Source of the DNA: Nitrososphaera sp. UBA217
Lineage (GTDB): Archaea > Thermoproteota > Nitrososphaeria > Nitrososphaerales > Nitrososphaeraceae
Direction of reading: 5' to 3'
Assembly (NCBI GenBank): GCA_002501845.1
Contig: DAOL01000040.1
Location: 14,678 to 35,811, forward strand
DNA length: 21,134 nt
The notes beneath the pieces were generated by a model. The model did not search any database, had not been told where the DNA came from, and saw only the letters and a program-made list of their open reading frames with translations. Made by a program: the position numbers and the translations under genes. This document shows positions 1-5,196 of this stretch, piece after piece; the first letter of the stretch is position 1; each line of letters begins with the position of its first letter.

Positions 1-89
1 TCTCCCTCGCTTATGGAGAACGAGATGTTGTCCAGCACCAGATTGCCGGAATACGTGTATGACAGCTTGTCTATCTCTATTACCTGCAT
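1..89 (-). CDS. Metal ABC transporter ATP-binding protein, N-terminal fragment (ZnuC-like)
   Basis: Only the first 29 codons are in the window, starting at an ATG at 89. The translation opens MQVIEIDKLSYTYSGNLVLD and continues NISFSISEGE, the usual first strands of an ABC ATPase (aromatic A-loop Tyr, then the x-L-x-x-I-S-F-x-I-x-x-G-E pattern). The Walker motifs lie outside the window. The start overlaps the end of the ZnuA-like gene by 10 bases, so the two are probably co-transcribed and translationally coupled. The partner gene suggests that it powers zinc, manganese or nickel import, but this fragment does not show the metal. Confidence 0.8.
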   Translation of the reverse strand, partial: MQVIEIDKLSYTYSGNLVLDNISFSISEG

Positions 90-967
90 TCCAGCCCCAC
101 CCTCAGGTTCGCAACGTTCTCTTTCATCTTGTCGATGTAGCCGATGCCGGCGTCCTGCTCTTGCTGCTTAATTCCTTCTACCGGGCTCAGAACAAGCACC
201 CGTCCTCCGGGGATCTCTCCAGCGATGGTGTCTGCCAGCCGGCTGTCGACGAGGTCTTCCGAGTAAATCACGTTGATGCCAAGCTGGTTGGCAAGACTGA
301 TGACCTGCTGTAGCTTCTGGGGCAATATATCGCCCTCCGGCGAAACGTCGTGTATGGCATGCTGCGTCAGGCCATACCTTGCAGCAAAGTAGGCAAAGGC
401 GTCATGGAATGCTATAAAGTCCGATTTTTCACAGTCGGCAAGCTGCAGTTTTATGAAGGAGTTGAGCTGGTCCAGCTCTGTCAAAAAACTATCAGCGTTT
501 TTCTTGTAATAGTCTGCGTTGGCAGGATCTGCAACTATTACCGCCTCGCGGATTTTTTCCACCTGGTGCTTTGCAATTACGGGATCGAGCCAGATGTGCG
601 GGTTAGCTCCATGATCAATTCCCTGACTGGTGTCGACAACAACCTTGGCTTCCATCTCGCCAGCCCAGCTTTCAAAGCCTGCACCATTAATAACCAGGAT
701 GTCTGCATCGCTTACGCGCAATCTGTCCTGCGCCGTTGGCTCCCAGTCGTGGGGCTCTATGCCGGCCGGCACTAGGCTCGACACACTAGCCTTGTCACCT
801 CCAACCCGGGATGCAAATTCGTAAAGCGGATAAAATGACGCGACCAATCGGACCTTATCATGTTCTTGGCCTCCCTGCTGCGCGGGCCTCCCAGTGTAAA
901 CTGTGGCCAGCATTGCAAGCGGGATCACAACTGCAATTGCCGCAAGGGCAGCCCTGCTCTGATTCAC
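80..967 (-). CDS. ZnuA-like metal ABC transporter substrate-binding protein
   Basis: This 295-residue protein is a cluster A-I (ZnuA/TroA family) solute-binding protein that would capture a divalent metal outside the cell for the ABC transporter encoded just downstream. A hydrophobic N-terminal segment (about residues 5-24) acts as signal or anchor; no lipobox cysteine is seen. Likely metal ligands are His73 (EPHDWEP), His124 (NPHIWLDP) and His188 (FHDAF), the three-histidine pattern usual for zinc-type members; manganese-type members usually have Glu at the third place. The long His/Asp-rich loop of many ZnuA proteins is absent. The start is GTG at 967, with an AT-rich TATA-like stretch about 22-35 bp upstream, consistent with a leaderless mRNA. 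The divergent NikR-like gene and the inverted repeat over this promoter suggest metal-dependent repression. Nickel cannot be excluded as substrate. Confidence 0.85.
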   Translation of the reverse strand: MNQSRAALAAIAVVIPLAMLATVYTGRPAQQGGQEHDKVRLVASFYPLYEFASRVGGDKASVSSLVPAGIEPHDWEPTAQDRLRVSDADILVINGAGFESWAGEMEAKVVVDTSQGIDHGANPHIWLDPVIAKHQVEKIREAVIVADPANADYYKKNADSFLTELDQLNSFIKLQLADCEKSDFIAFHDAFAYFAARYGLTQHAIHDVSPEGDILPQKLQQVISLANQLGINVIYSEDLVDSRLADTIAGEIPGGRVLVLSPVEGIKQQEQDAGIGYIDKMKENVANLRVGLECR

Positions 968-979
968 GTCATTACTGTG

Positions 980-1012
980 TGTTATTAAGAATATATATTT
1001 ATGTTAATAACA
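980..1012. promoter_or_regulatory. Inverted repeat over the znuA-like promoter, candidate NikR-like operator
   Basis: TGTTATTAA (980-988) and TTAATAACA (1004-1012) form a perfect 9-bp inverted repeat with a 15-bp AT-rich spacer. The spacer (989-1003) holds the TATA-like element of the minus-strand metal-binding-protein gene, so a bound repressor would block TBP. A related half-site, TTAATAATA, lies at 1038-1046, between the TATA box of the divergent regulator gene and its start. Dyad half-sites spaced to reach both arms of a ribbon-helix-helix tetramer are typical of NikR operators. Assignment to the adjacent regulator is inference. Confidence 0.6.
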
Positions 1013-1025
1013 AATATGGCATTCC

Positions 1026-1034
1026 TTATAAGTA
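1026..1034 (+). promoter_or_regulatory. TATA box of the NikR-like gene
   Basis: TTATAAGTA is centred about 26 bp upstream of the TTG start at 1056, the spacing expected when transcription begins at the start codon. This supports both the rare start codon and a leaderless message. Confidence 0.5.
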
Positions 1035-1055
1035 TCTTAATAATATTGCACAACG

Positions 1056-1439
1056 TTGACCATAGTTAGCGTTTCACTCAATGATGACATACTAACTGAG
1101 ATAGACAAGCTGCAAAAGGCCCTCGGCTTTTCCGGGAGGTCAGAAATTGTCCGCGCCGGAATCAGAAATCTGCTGGCCGAAGAAAAGGACAGACAGAATT
1201 TGTCCGGCCACCTTTTTGTAGTGCTCTTGGCGATACACGATGAAAAGTCCGATGATCAGGTAACGGAAATGGGGCATGACTATGACAAGCTGATAACCAC
1301 GCACATACACAACAAGATAGACGGCGACAGATGCCTTGAAATTTTCCTGCTAAAAGGCCCCGCGGAGGAAATAAAGGACATGACCAAAAAGTTCAAGTCG
1401 AACAGAAAGATGGACCACGTCAAGCTGATCACAACGTGA
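1056..1439 (+). CDS. nikR: NikR-like metal-responsive ribbon-helix-helix regulator
   Basis: The 127-residue protein has an N-terminal ribbon-helix-helix DNA-binding domain (residues 1-42, strand VSVSLND then two helices) and a C-terminal ACT-like metal-sensing domain (residues 50-127). The NikR signature is present: His74, His83, His85 (THIH) and Cys93 in CLEI, followed by FLLKG. These match the square-planar nickel ligands known in E. coli NikR (His76, His87, His89, Cys95). The loop between the second His and the Cys is two residues longer than in E. coli, so metal preference may differ. The TTG start at 1056 gives the full RHH strand. The gene is divergent from the metal transporter, and its last codons overlap the next gene by 4 bases. 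It probably represses the transporter, and perhaps itself, when metal is plentiful. Confidence 0.85.
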   Translation: MTIVSVSLNDDILTEIDKLQKALGFSGRSEIVRAGIRNLLAEEKDRQNLSGHLFVVLLAIHDEKSDDQVTEMGHDYDKLITTHIHNKIDGDRCLEIFLLKGPAEEIKDMTKKFKSNRKMDHVKLITT

Positions 1440-2446
1440 TCACCTTTTTCACGAGCCCGATCGGGCTCGGGCATGCAACACGCGACATTGCGATTGCACT
1501 GAGACTTAAGAATGACATCACATTTGTGAGTGGTGAGGGCGCGGCAAGCATGCTTGCAAGGAACGGATTTAACGTCCTCGATGTTTACAAGCCGGAAAAA
1601 TTCGTCGTAGAATCCGGCCAGCTCCAGCACTCCTTCAAGTGGCTCATGGACTACTATTCATATTACAAGAAATGTAAGGTGATCGCAAAAGCAATCCTGG
1701 GGAATCGCGATGGGCTGATTGTAAGCGATGAGGATTTTGCGTCAATTGCAATTGGCGAGGAAATGGGCCGCAGGCGGGTGCTGATAACCGACGTGACAGA
1801 GACGCACTTCACAAGCGGCCTCGCGTCAATAATAGAGAAAAAGATGAACAAGTCCATGCACAAAATGATGCAGGCGTGCGACTGCGTCATTATTCCTGAC
1901 ATCGGAGATGACAACAGCAATATTCACCATGTGGGCCCAATAGTGAGGCAGACAAACATCGGCCGCGACGCTCTGCGCCGCCGGTTTGGTTTTGCCAAGA
2001 AAACACTTGTAGCTAGCGTTGGAGGCACCGATGCCGGCGAATACCTCATTGATAAGACCATTGAAGCACACCAAAAATTGCAAGACAGACTGGACTCGGA
2101 GCTTGTGGTTGTTTCGGGTCCGTCGCTTAAACTGCCAGATTCGCCGGACTATCGCAACCTAGGATTTGTCGATAACCTCCACGAGCTGGTCTACGCGGCC
2201 GATCTTGTAATTTCATTGGCCGGCAGGTCCACGATGGACGAGTCGATTACATCCGGTACTCCGGGGATTTTCATCCCGATAAAGGGTCACTTTGAGCAGG
2301 AAGAGGGCGCGGCCCGTTTAGGTTACAAATACGAAGACATTTTTCGGCTCGAAACATTGATTGAAGAAAAGATGGGCCACAGGAACAGGGCAGTGGACGC
2401 TAGCGGCGCGGAAAGCGCTGCAAAAATAATTTCCTCCCTTAGTTGA
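1436..2446 (+). CDS. GT-B fold glycosyltransferase, MurG/GT28-like
   Basis: The 336-residue protein resembles the MurG/GT28 group that transfers a sugar from a nucleotide sugar. Residues 9-16 (IGLGHATR) are the N-terminal glycine-rich loop, SVGG at 194-197 begins the C-terminal Rossmann half, and residues 262-281 carry the donor-binding pattern AGRSTMDESITSGTPGIFIP, followed by EQEEGA (287-292) where MurG has its HQ-x-x-NA element. The GTG start overlaps the upstream regulator stop (GTGA), so translation is probably coupled. There is no transmembrane segment; it should act in the cytoplasm or at the inner face of the membrane. Archaea lack peptidoglycan, so the acceptor is more likely a lipid or S-layer glycan precursor. 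Acceptor and sugar cannot be read from the sequence. Confidence 0.75.
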   Translation: MITFFTSPIGLGHATRDIAIALRLKNDITFVSGEGAASMLARNGFNVLDVYKPEKFVVESGQLQHSFKWLMDYYSYYKKCKVIAKAILGNRDGLIVSDEDFASIAIGEEMGRRRVLITDVTETHFTSGLASIIEKKMNKSMHKMMQACDCVIIPDIGDDNSNIHHVGPIVRQTNIGRDALRRRFGFAKKTLVASVGGTDAGEYLIDKTIEAHQKLQDRLDSELVVVSGPSLKLPDSPDYRNLGFVDNLHELVYAADLVISLAGRSTMDESITSGTPGIFIPIKGHFEQEEGAARLGYKYEDIFRLETLIEEKMGHRNRAVDASGAESAAKIISSLS

Positions 2447-2447
2447 C

Positions 2448-2464
2448 GCAACATTACTTGTTGC
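2448..2464 (+). terminator. Short hairpin just after the glycosyltransferase stop
   Basis: GCAACA-TTACT-TGTTGC forms a 6-bp stem with a 5-base loop, beginning 2 bases after the TGA. No T-run follows directly, so its role as a transcript end is only a possibility. Confidence 0.3.
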
Positions 2465-2634
2465 AGGCTTTGTTTACGCGAAGCTTGCATCTTGTGGTGC
2501 TGTGGCGCCAGCTTCCATTCATGAAAAACTCTAAATGCGCCGCGCCATCGCGGTCAGTAACGGTCCTTTCTTGCTCATTTTTTGGAGCGCCAGATCCAAT
2601 TCGAAGATGGATTGAGTTTCTAAAACTCATATGG

Positions 2635-2829
2635 TTATACAGAGCTCCTGTTGCTGTTCTCAATAGTCTTTGCGCACTCATCACAATATCTTTCTATTAC
2701 CGCGATCCCATCGCCCACGTCAAACAAGGCGTCTTTTGTTGCCAGCTGGTCGCAATCTTTGCATACTCTGGGACTGTTTGAGAGGTTGTGATAAGCCCTA
2801 ATAGAAGTAAAAATCCTATTCATCATCAT
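2635..2829 (-). CDS. Small zinc-ribbon protein, copy A of a three-copy family
   Basis: The 64-residue protein has two CxxC pairs, CKDC and CDEC, 22 residues apart, enough for one zinc site. The stretch between them (LATKDALFDVGDGIAVIERY) is very close to that in the gene at 4627-4809 (LATLEAYFDVGDSVTMIEKY), and the copy at 8316-8522 is a more distant relative. The family function is unknown to me; tiny zinc ribbons in archaea often bind nucleic acid or partner proteins. Three ATG codons in a row begin the frame (2829, 2826, 2823). A TATA-like TTCTTATAG at about 2846-2854 fits the third ATG best for a leaderless start. About 190 bases beyond its stop, up to the glycosyltransferase gene, hold no gene I can support. 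Confidence 0.7.
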   Translation of the reverse strand: MMMNRIFTSIRAYHNLSNSPRVCKDCDQLATKDALFDVGDGIAVIERYCDECAKTIENSNRSSV

Positions 2830-2891
2830 CTACATGTGCCCGAACTATAAGAATGTAGGCTTTTGTTTGTAAAGGGCTTGCAGAAGTGAGT

Positions 2892-2912
2892 AAAAAAAGG
2901 TGCCGGTGCACC
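2892..2912 (-). terminator. Intrinsic-type terminator after the lysine-rich micro-gene
   Basis: Read on the minus strand, GGTGC-ACCG-GCACC forms a 5-bp GC stem with a 4-base loop, followed at once by a run of seven T. It lies 22 bases beyond the stop of the 16-codon ORF at 2935-2985. Archaeal termination mainly needs the T-run; the hairpin makes the signal unusually clear. Confidence 0.55.
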
Positions 2913-2918
2913 AAAGTC

Positions 2919-2936
2919 AATGCGCAATTGCGCATT
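2919..2936. repeat. Perfect 18-bp palindrome
   Basis: AATGCGCAATTGCGCATT is a perfect palindrome with no spacer. It overlaps the first two bases of the stop codon of the micro-gene and precedes the hairpin terminator. A spacer-free palindrome is a better protein-binding site than a hairpin, but it could also be chance or part of the transcript end. Confidence 0.5.
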
Positions 2937-2985
2937 ACTTCTTCTTTGGTTTCTTCTTACTGCCGGCTTTCTTTTTTGTTGCCAT
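2935..2985 (-). CDS. Lysine-rich 16-residue peptide (micro-gene)
   Basis: ATG at 2985 opens a 16-codon frame giving MATKKKAGSKKKPKKK and then TAA. Nine of 16 residues are lysine, so the product would be very basic and might bind nucleic acid or membranes. It is too short for ordinary gene finders. Support comes from its surroundings: a TATA-like GTTAAATA centred about 25 bp upstream (3007-3014), which fits a leaderless start, and a hairpin plus T-run just downstream, so it looks like its own transcription unit. It lies between two zinc-finger genes on the same strand. The transcript could instead be a small RNA with a chance ORF. Confidence 0.45.
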   Translation of the reverse strand: MATKKKAGSKKKPKKK

Positions 2986-3006
2986 AAGATTGATGAAGAG
3001 CCAGAC

Positions 3007-3014
3007 TATTTAAC
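3007..3014 (-). promoter_or_regulatory. TATA box of the lysine-rich micro-gene
   Basis: On the minus strand this reads GTTAAATA, at -29 to -22 from the ATG at 2985. It lies between the stop of the upstream zinc-finger gene (3035) and the micro-gene, where no coding need explains it. Confidence 0.4.
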
Positions 3015-3034
3015 GATAGCTAAAGCTGCCCAAA

Positions 3035-3241
3035 CTATTCCGTTGGCGCGAAAGCCTGCTTGCTATCAGTGCGCTTCTTCACTTTTGTTTCCGTCATTCT
3101 CTGCGGCGTGTAAAATATGTCGTGGTCATTCTTGAGGTGGCTCAGAAAAGCCACTCCATTGTTGATATTGTCTTTTATTATCAAGTCCCGTCCGCAATAG
3201 CTGCATTTTATTATGTGCTCGTCTGGACCAGCTGCTACCAA
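3035..3241 (-). CDS. Small C2H2-type zinc-finger protein
   Basis: The 68-residue protein has CSYCGRDLI at residues 13-21, then HLKNDHDIFY, that is Cys13-x2-Cys16 with two histidines about 20 residues on. This is a C2H2 finger with a long loop, as in many small thaumarchaeal fingers. A basic tail (KVKKRTDSK) follows. The frame has a stop only four codons before the TTG at 3241, and no internal ATG precedes the finger, so TTG is the likely start; a TATA-like CTTATC lies roughly 30 bp upstream. The gene follows TFB by 45 bases on the same strand. Function unknown; nucleic-acid binding is likely. Confidence 0.6.
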   Translation of the reverse strand: MVAAGPDEHIIKCSYCGRDLIIKDNINNGVAFLSHLKNDHDIFYTPQRMTETKVKKRTDSKQAFAPTE

Positions 3242-3278
3242 TGCACAGTGTCATTGGGGCAGCCAAGATAAGGATTTT

Positions 3279-3291
3279 CCTGATAATCAGG
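3279..3291. repeat. Inverted repeat at the TFB stop codon
   Basis: CCTGAT-A-ATCAGG is a perfect 6-bp inverted repeat around one base, overlapping the TFB stop codon (3287-3289). It could mark the transcript end, but no T-run follows on the minus strand. Confidence 0.25.
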
Positions 3292-4186
3292 CAGTGCGGG
3301 CCCGACTATTCAGATCCCTTACCCTGTTCCTGATGGTCACTTCCGTCACCCCAGCAGCCTCTGCGAGGTCCTTCTGGGTTATGCTCTCGCCGTTATTCAG
3401 GCATGAGAGATAAAGGACTGTCGCTGCAAGCCCCATCGGGCCTTTGCCGGCAGATATTTCTGTCATTATCAGGGCGCCCATTTTTTCTAGCGCCAATCTC
3501 TTTGTCTTTTCGCTTATCTTTACTTTGTTTGCTATCCTGACTATGCATTTGGCCGGATCCGGCAGGGGAACTTTGATGTCAAGCCCAAGAATGAGCATTC
3601 TATAACTGTATGTTATGTCTTTGCGCCTCAGGTTGCTGATCGCCGCGATTTCTTTGAATGACCTTGGCGCGCCCATATCCCTGCACGCGATGTACAGACA
3701 TGCAACCAGCATTGAGGAGATCGACCTGCCCCTAGTGAACTTCCTTTCAAACGCTTTCCTGTAGATGTAGGCTGTCTTTTCCACCACTGCGTCTGACAGC
3801 CCGAGCTTGCTTTTCAATTTGTGAAGCTGCTCAAAAGCGACACGCAAGTTTCTATCTGATGGGTCAAGCTGTGTTCTAGAGTCCCAGATCCTCAGCCTGC
3901 TTATAGAGGACCGCATCTCAGAATTCAGGATGTTGCCACTTGCGTCCTTGTTGGCCCTCCCAATTACAGTTGCGAGTCCCATGTCGTGCTGCGCAAGGGA
4001 CGTCCGCGCCCCTGCTCTAGCACGGCCGCTCTGCTCGACATCAAAAATGCGCCATTCTGCACGGGTTTCGACCGCCTTTTCTGACAGCACTATGCCGCAG
4101 TTGTTGCAAATCATCTCGCCAGTTTCTGGATCGGCTACTGCCGTGTCTCTTTTGCATAAGGAGCACATCGTTGAGAATTGAATCAC
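3287..4186 (-). CDS. tfb: Transcription initiation factor TFB
   Basis: TFB, the archaeal TFIIB, bridges TBP-bound TATA DNA and RNA polymerase. The 299-residue protein has the full layout: zinc ribbon with Cys8, Cys11, Cys27 and Cys30; B-reader/linker region with RAEWRIFD (42-49); first cyclin repeat (about 110-205, with RGRSISSMLVACLYIACR at 152-169); second repeat (about 210-295, GPMGLAATVLYLSC), ending in a helix-turn-helix (QKDLAEAAGVTEVTIRNRV) that reads the BRE. The start is probably GTG at 4186, since the TATA-like element at 4214-4222 lies about 28-36 bp upstream; ATG at 4168 would also keep the zinc ribbon. Thaumarchaea usually have several TFB genes, so this may be one of a set with its own promoters. 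It is the main regulator inside a run of small zinc-protein genes. Confidence 0.95.
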   Translation of the reverse strand: MIQFSTMCSLCKRDTAVADPETGEMICNNCGIVLSEKAVETRAEWRIFDVEQSGRARAGARTSLAQHDMGLATVIGRANKDASGNILNSEMRSSISRLRIWDSRTQLDPSDRNLRVAFEQLHKLKSKLGLSDAVVEKTAYIYRKAFERKFTRGRSISSMLVACLYIACRDMGAPRSFKEIAAISNLRRKDITYSYRMLILGLDIKVPLPDPAKCIVRIANKVKISEKTKRLALEKMGALIMTEISAGKGPMGLAATVLYLSCLNNGESITQKDLAEAAGVTEVTIRNRVRDLNSRARTA

Positions 4187-4201
4187 TAAGTTGAATGTCT
4201 A

Positions 4202-4237
4202 GCTGCTGCACTAGTATATAATGGCGATGGCAGCAGC
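4202..4237. promoter_or_regulatory. TFB promoter with inverted repeat flanking its TATA box
   Basis: Plus-strand GTATATAAT at 4214-4222 is the TATA element for the minus-strand TFB gene. It is bracketed by GCTGCTGC (4202-4209) and GCAGCAGC (4230-4237), a perfect 8-bp inverted repeat with 20 bases between. It could be an operator controlling TFB, or the stem of a terminator hairpin for the gene ending at 4239, which is two bases away. Confidence 0.5.
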
Positions 4238-4238
4238 C

Positions 4239-4637
4239 CTAGAATTTCGAACTGTCAATCGCGTCCATTATTACTTGCGCAGCATGGATGCCAAAATTGG
4301 TCTTGCAAAAATTTTCATTTCTTAGCTTCGAATCCAGCTCGCCTTTCCTAAGCAATTCCGAAACCCTATTGACTGCCGCAAGGTAGTTCATAGAAGACTT
4401 CCACGTGAGTATGACTTCGCACTTGTCACACACCCGGCACTTCGCATTTGCCGCATAAACTGCATTGCAGAACATGCACCTGTTGTATACCATTGATTTG
4501 CCTGCCCTTGGCGCTCCTATTCCAAAATGGATGGTGTTAAAACAAGAAATGCAAAGGTACTTGCCACAGCTCACGCACGTGTGATATTCTTCCCCTTTTT
4601 TGCACATCTCACACGTTACCAAGTGATCACGTTCCAT
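4239..4637 (-). CDS. Multi-zinc B-box/RING-like small protein
   Basis: Starting at the ATG at 4637, the protein has 132 residues. The cysteine-rich N-terminal half has CxxC pairs at 9/12, 21/24, 29/32 and 54/57, plus Cys67, Cys70 and Cys73 and a His at 37. That is enough for about three zinc sites in a cross-brace or treble-clef arrangement, resembling B-box or RING-like modules. The C-terminal 50 residues look helical. The ATG lies within the end of the upstream zinc-ribbon gene (11-base overlap), pointing to coupled translation; a longer frame from 4664 exists but would overlap more. I do not recognise a family. A protein-protein or nucleic-acid binding role is likely; no enzymatic motif is seen. 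Confidence 0.65.
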   Translation of the reverse strand: MERDHLVTCEMCKKGEEYHTCVSCGKYLCISCFNTIHFGIGAPRAGKSMVYNRCMFCNAVYAANAKCRVCDKCEVILTWKSSMNYLAAVNRVSELLRKGELDSKLRNENFCKTNFGIHAAQVIMDAIDSSKF

Positions 4638-4809
4638 ATGGGATCTTTTTCGAACACACGTCACAATACTTTTCTATCATCGTGACGCTGTCGCCCACAT
4701 CAAAATAGGCTTCGAGCGTAGCCAGGCTGCCGCACGTTGAACAGTGTTTCGGCTTTTTCTCCTTGGGACTATGAACAAAAGGTTTGAGCGTTATCAGAGA
4801 CTTTACCAC
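4627..4809 (-). CDS. Small zinc-ribbon protein, copy B of the family
   Basis: With the GTG at 4809 as start, the product has 60 residues: a basic linker (PKEKKPKH), then CSTC, 22 residues, and CDVC. The core is about 60% identical to the gene at 2635-2829, sharing LAT, FDVGD, IE and YC. The GTG has a GAGAGG sequence 3 bases upstream and begins 7 bases after the stop of the one-helix micro-gene, which favours it over the longer TTG start at 4845 that would run through that gene. It is the middle of three tightly packed minus-strand genes. Function unknown. Confidence 0.65.
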   Translation of the reverse strand: MVKSLITLKPFVHSPKEKKPKHCSTCGSLATLEAYFDVGDSVTMIEKYCDVCSKKIPYGT

Positions 4810-4816
4810 GCGCCTC

Positions 4817-4900
4817 TCACATGCTCCCGAAAGTCGCGATTGCAAGTGACATGGCGATTATAGCTCCTGCAACAATCAGGAACTTGCCGTTATTTGTCAT
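4817..4900 (-). CDS. One-helix membrane peptide (27 residues)
   Basis: ATG at 4900 opens a 27-codon frame ending in TGA. After a polar start (MTNNGK) it is almost all hydrophobic (FLIVAGAIIAMSLAIA), a good single transmembrane helix, ending TFGSM. It sits 7 bases upstream of the zinc-ribbon gene start, on the same strand, and the following zinc protein overlaps that gene, so it would lead a three-gene unit. It is too short for usual gene callers. Small membrane peptides of this shape often act as subunits or modulators of larger membrane proteins, but nothing here identifies a partner. A chance ORF is possible. Confidence 0.5.
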   Translation of the reverse strand: MTNNGKFLIVAGAIIAMSLAIATFGSM

Positions 4901-5007
4901 CTCTTACTGGTGCCGTCCGGCACATAAGAACGTACTTAATCTGGAACGCATATTGCTTTGCGATTCCTAAGTACAAGGAAAGGCACTTACATAGGTTAGT
5001 CCTATTG

Positions 5008-5196
5008 ATGAGTAAGAAAATGCCGATGCTTATGCTCAAGTGCAAGACCTGCGGAGAAGTCTTTCCGGGCATTTATGTGCCTGAAGGAAGCGACAGTGAT
5101 ATTAAATCAGCAGCTACAAGTGTGGACACCTTACATACCTGCTCAAGGGGACACAATAACGAATACGCTATGGCCGATTACATGGACTGGTCTTGA
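5008..5196 (+). CDS. Small zinc-ribbon protein upstream of HflX
   Basis: From the ATG at 5008 the product has 62 residues with CKTCGEVF (Cys12, Cys15) and HTCSRGH (Cys45, His49), a likely single zinc site of a rubredoxin or zinc-ribbon knuckle type. An in-frame extension back to 4894 is open but reads unlike protein and crosses the divergent promoter region. The stop codon touches the GTG of HflX with no gap, so the two are almost surely one operon with coupled translation. A link to ribosome or RNA work is inferred from HflX only. Confidence 0.65.
   Translation: MSKKMPMLMLKCKTCGEVFPGIYVPEGSDSDIKSAATSVDTLHTCSRGHNNEYAMADYMDWS

Noticed and set aside
2443..2781. A 112-codon plus-strand frame right after the glycosyltransferase
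   Set aside because: It runs antisense to the zinc-ribbon gene at 2635-2829, and its sequence lacks the regular pattern of a folded or membrane protein. The opposite strand has the clear CxxC family pattern.
2920..3135. A 71-codon plus-strand frame with a hydrophobic start
   Set aside because: The apparent signal-like stretch is the antisense of lysine codons in the micro-gene, and the rest is antisense to the C2H2 zinc-finger gene.
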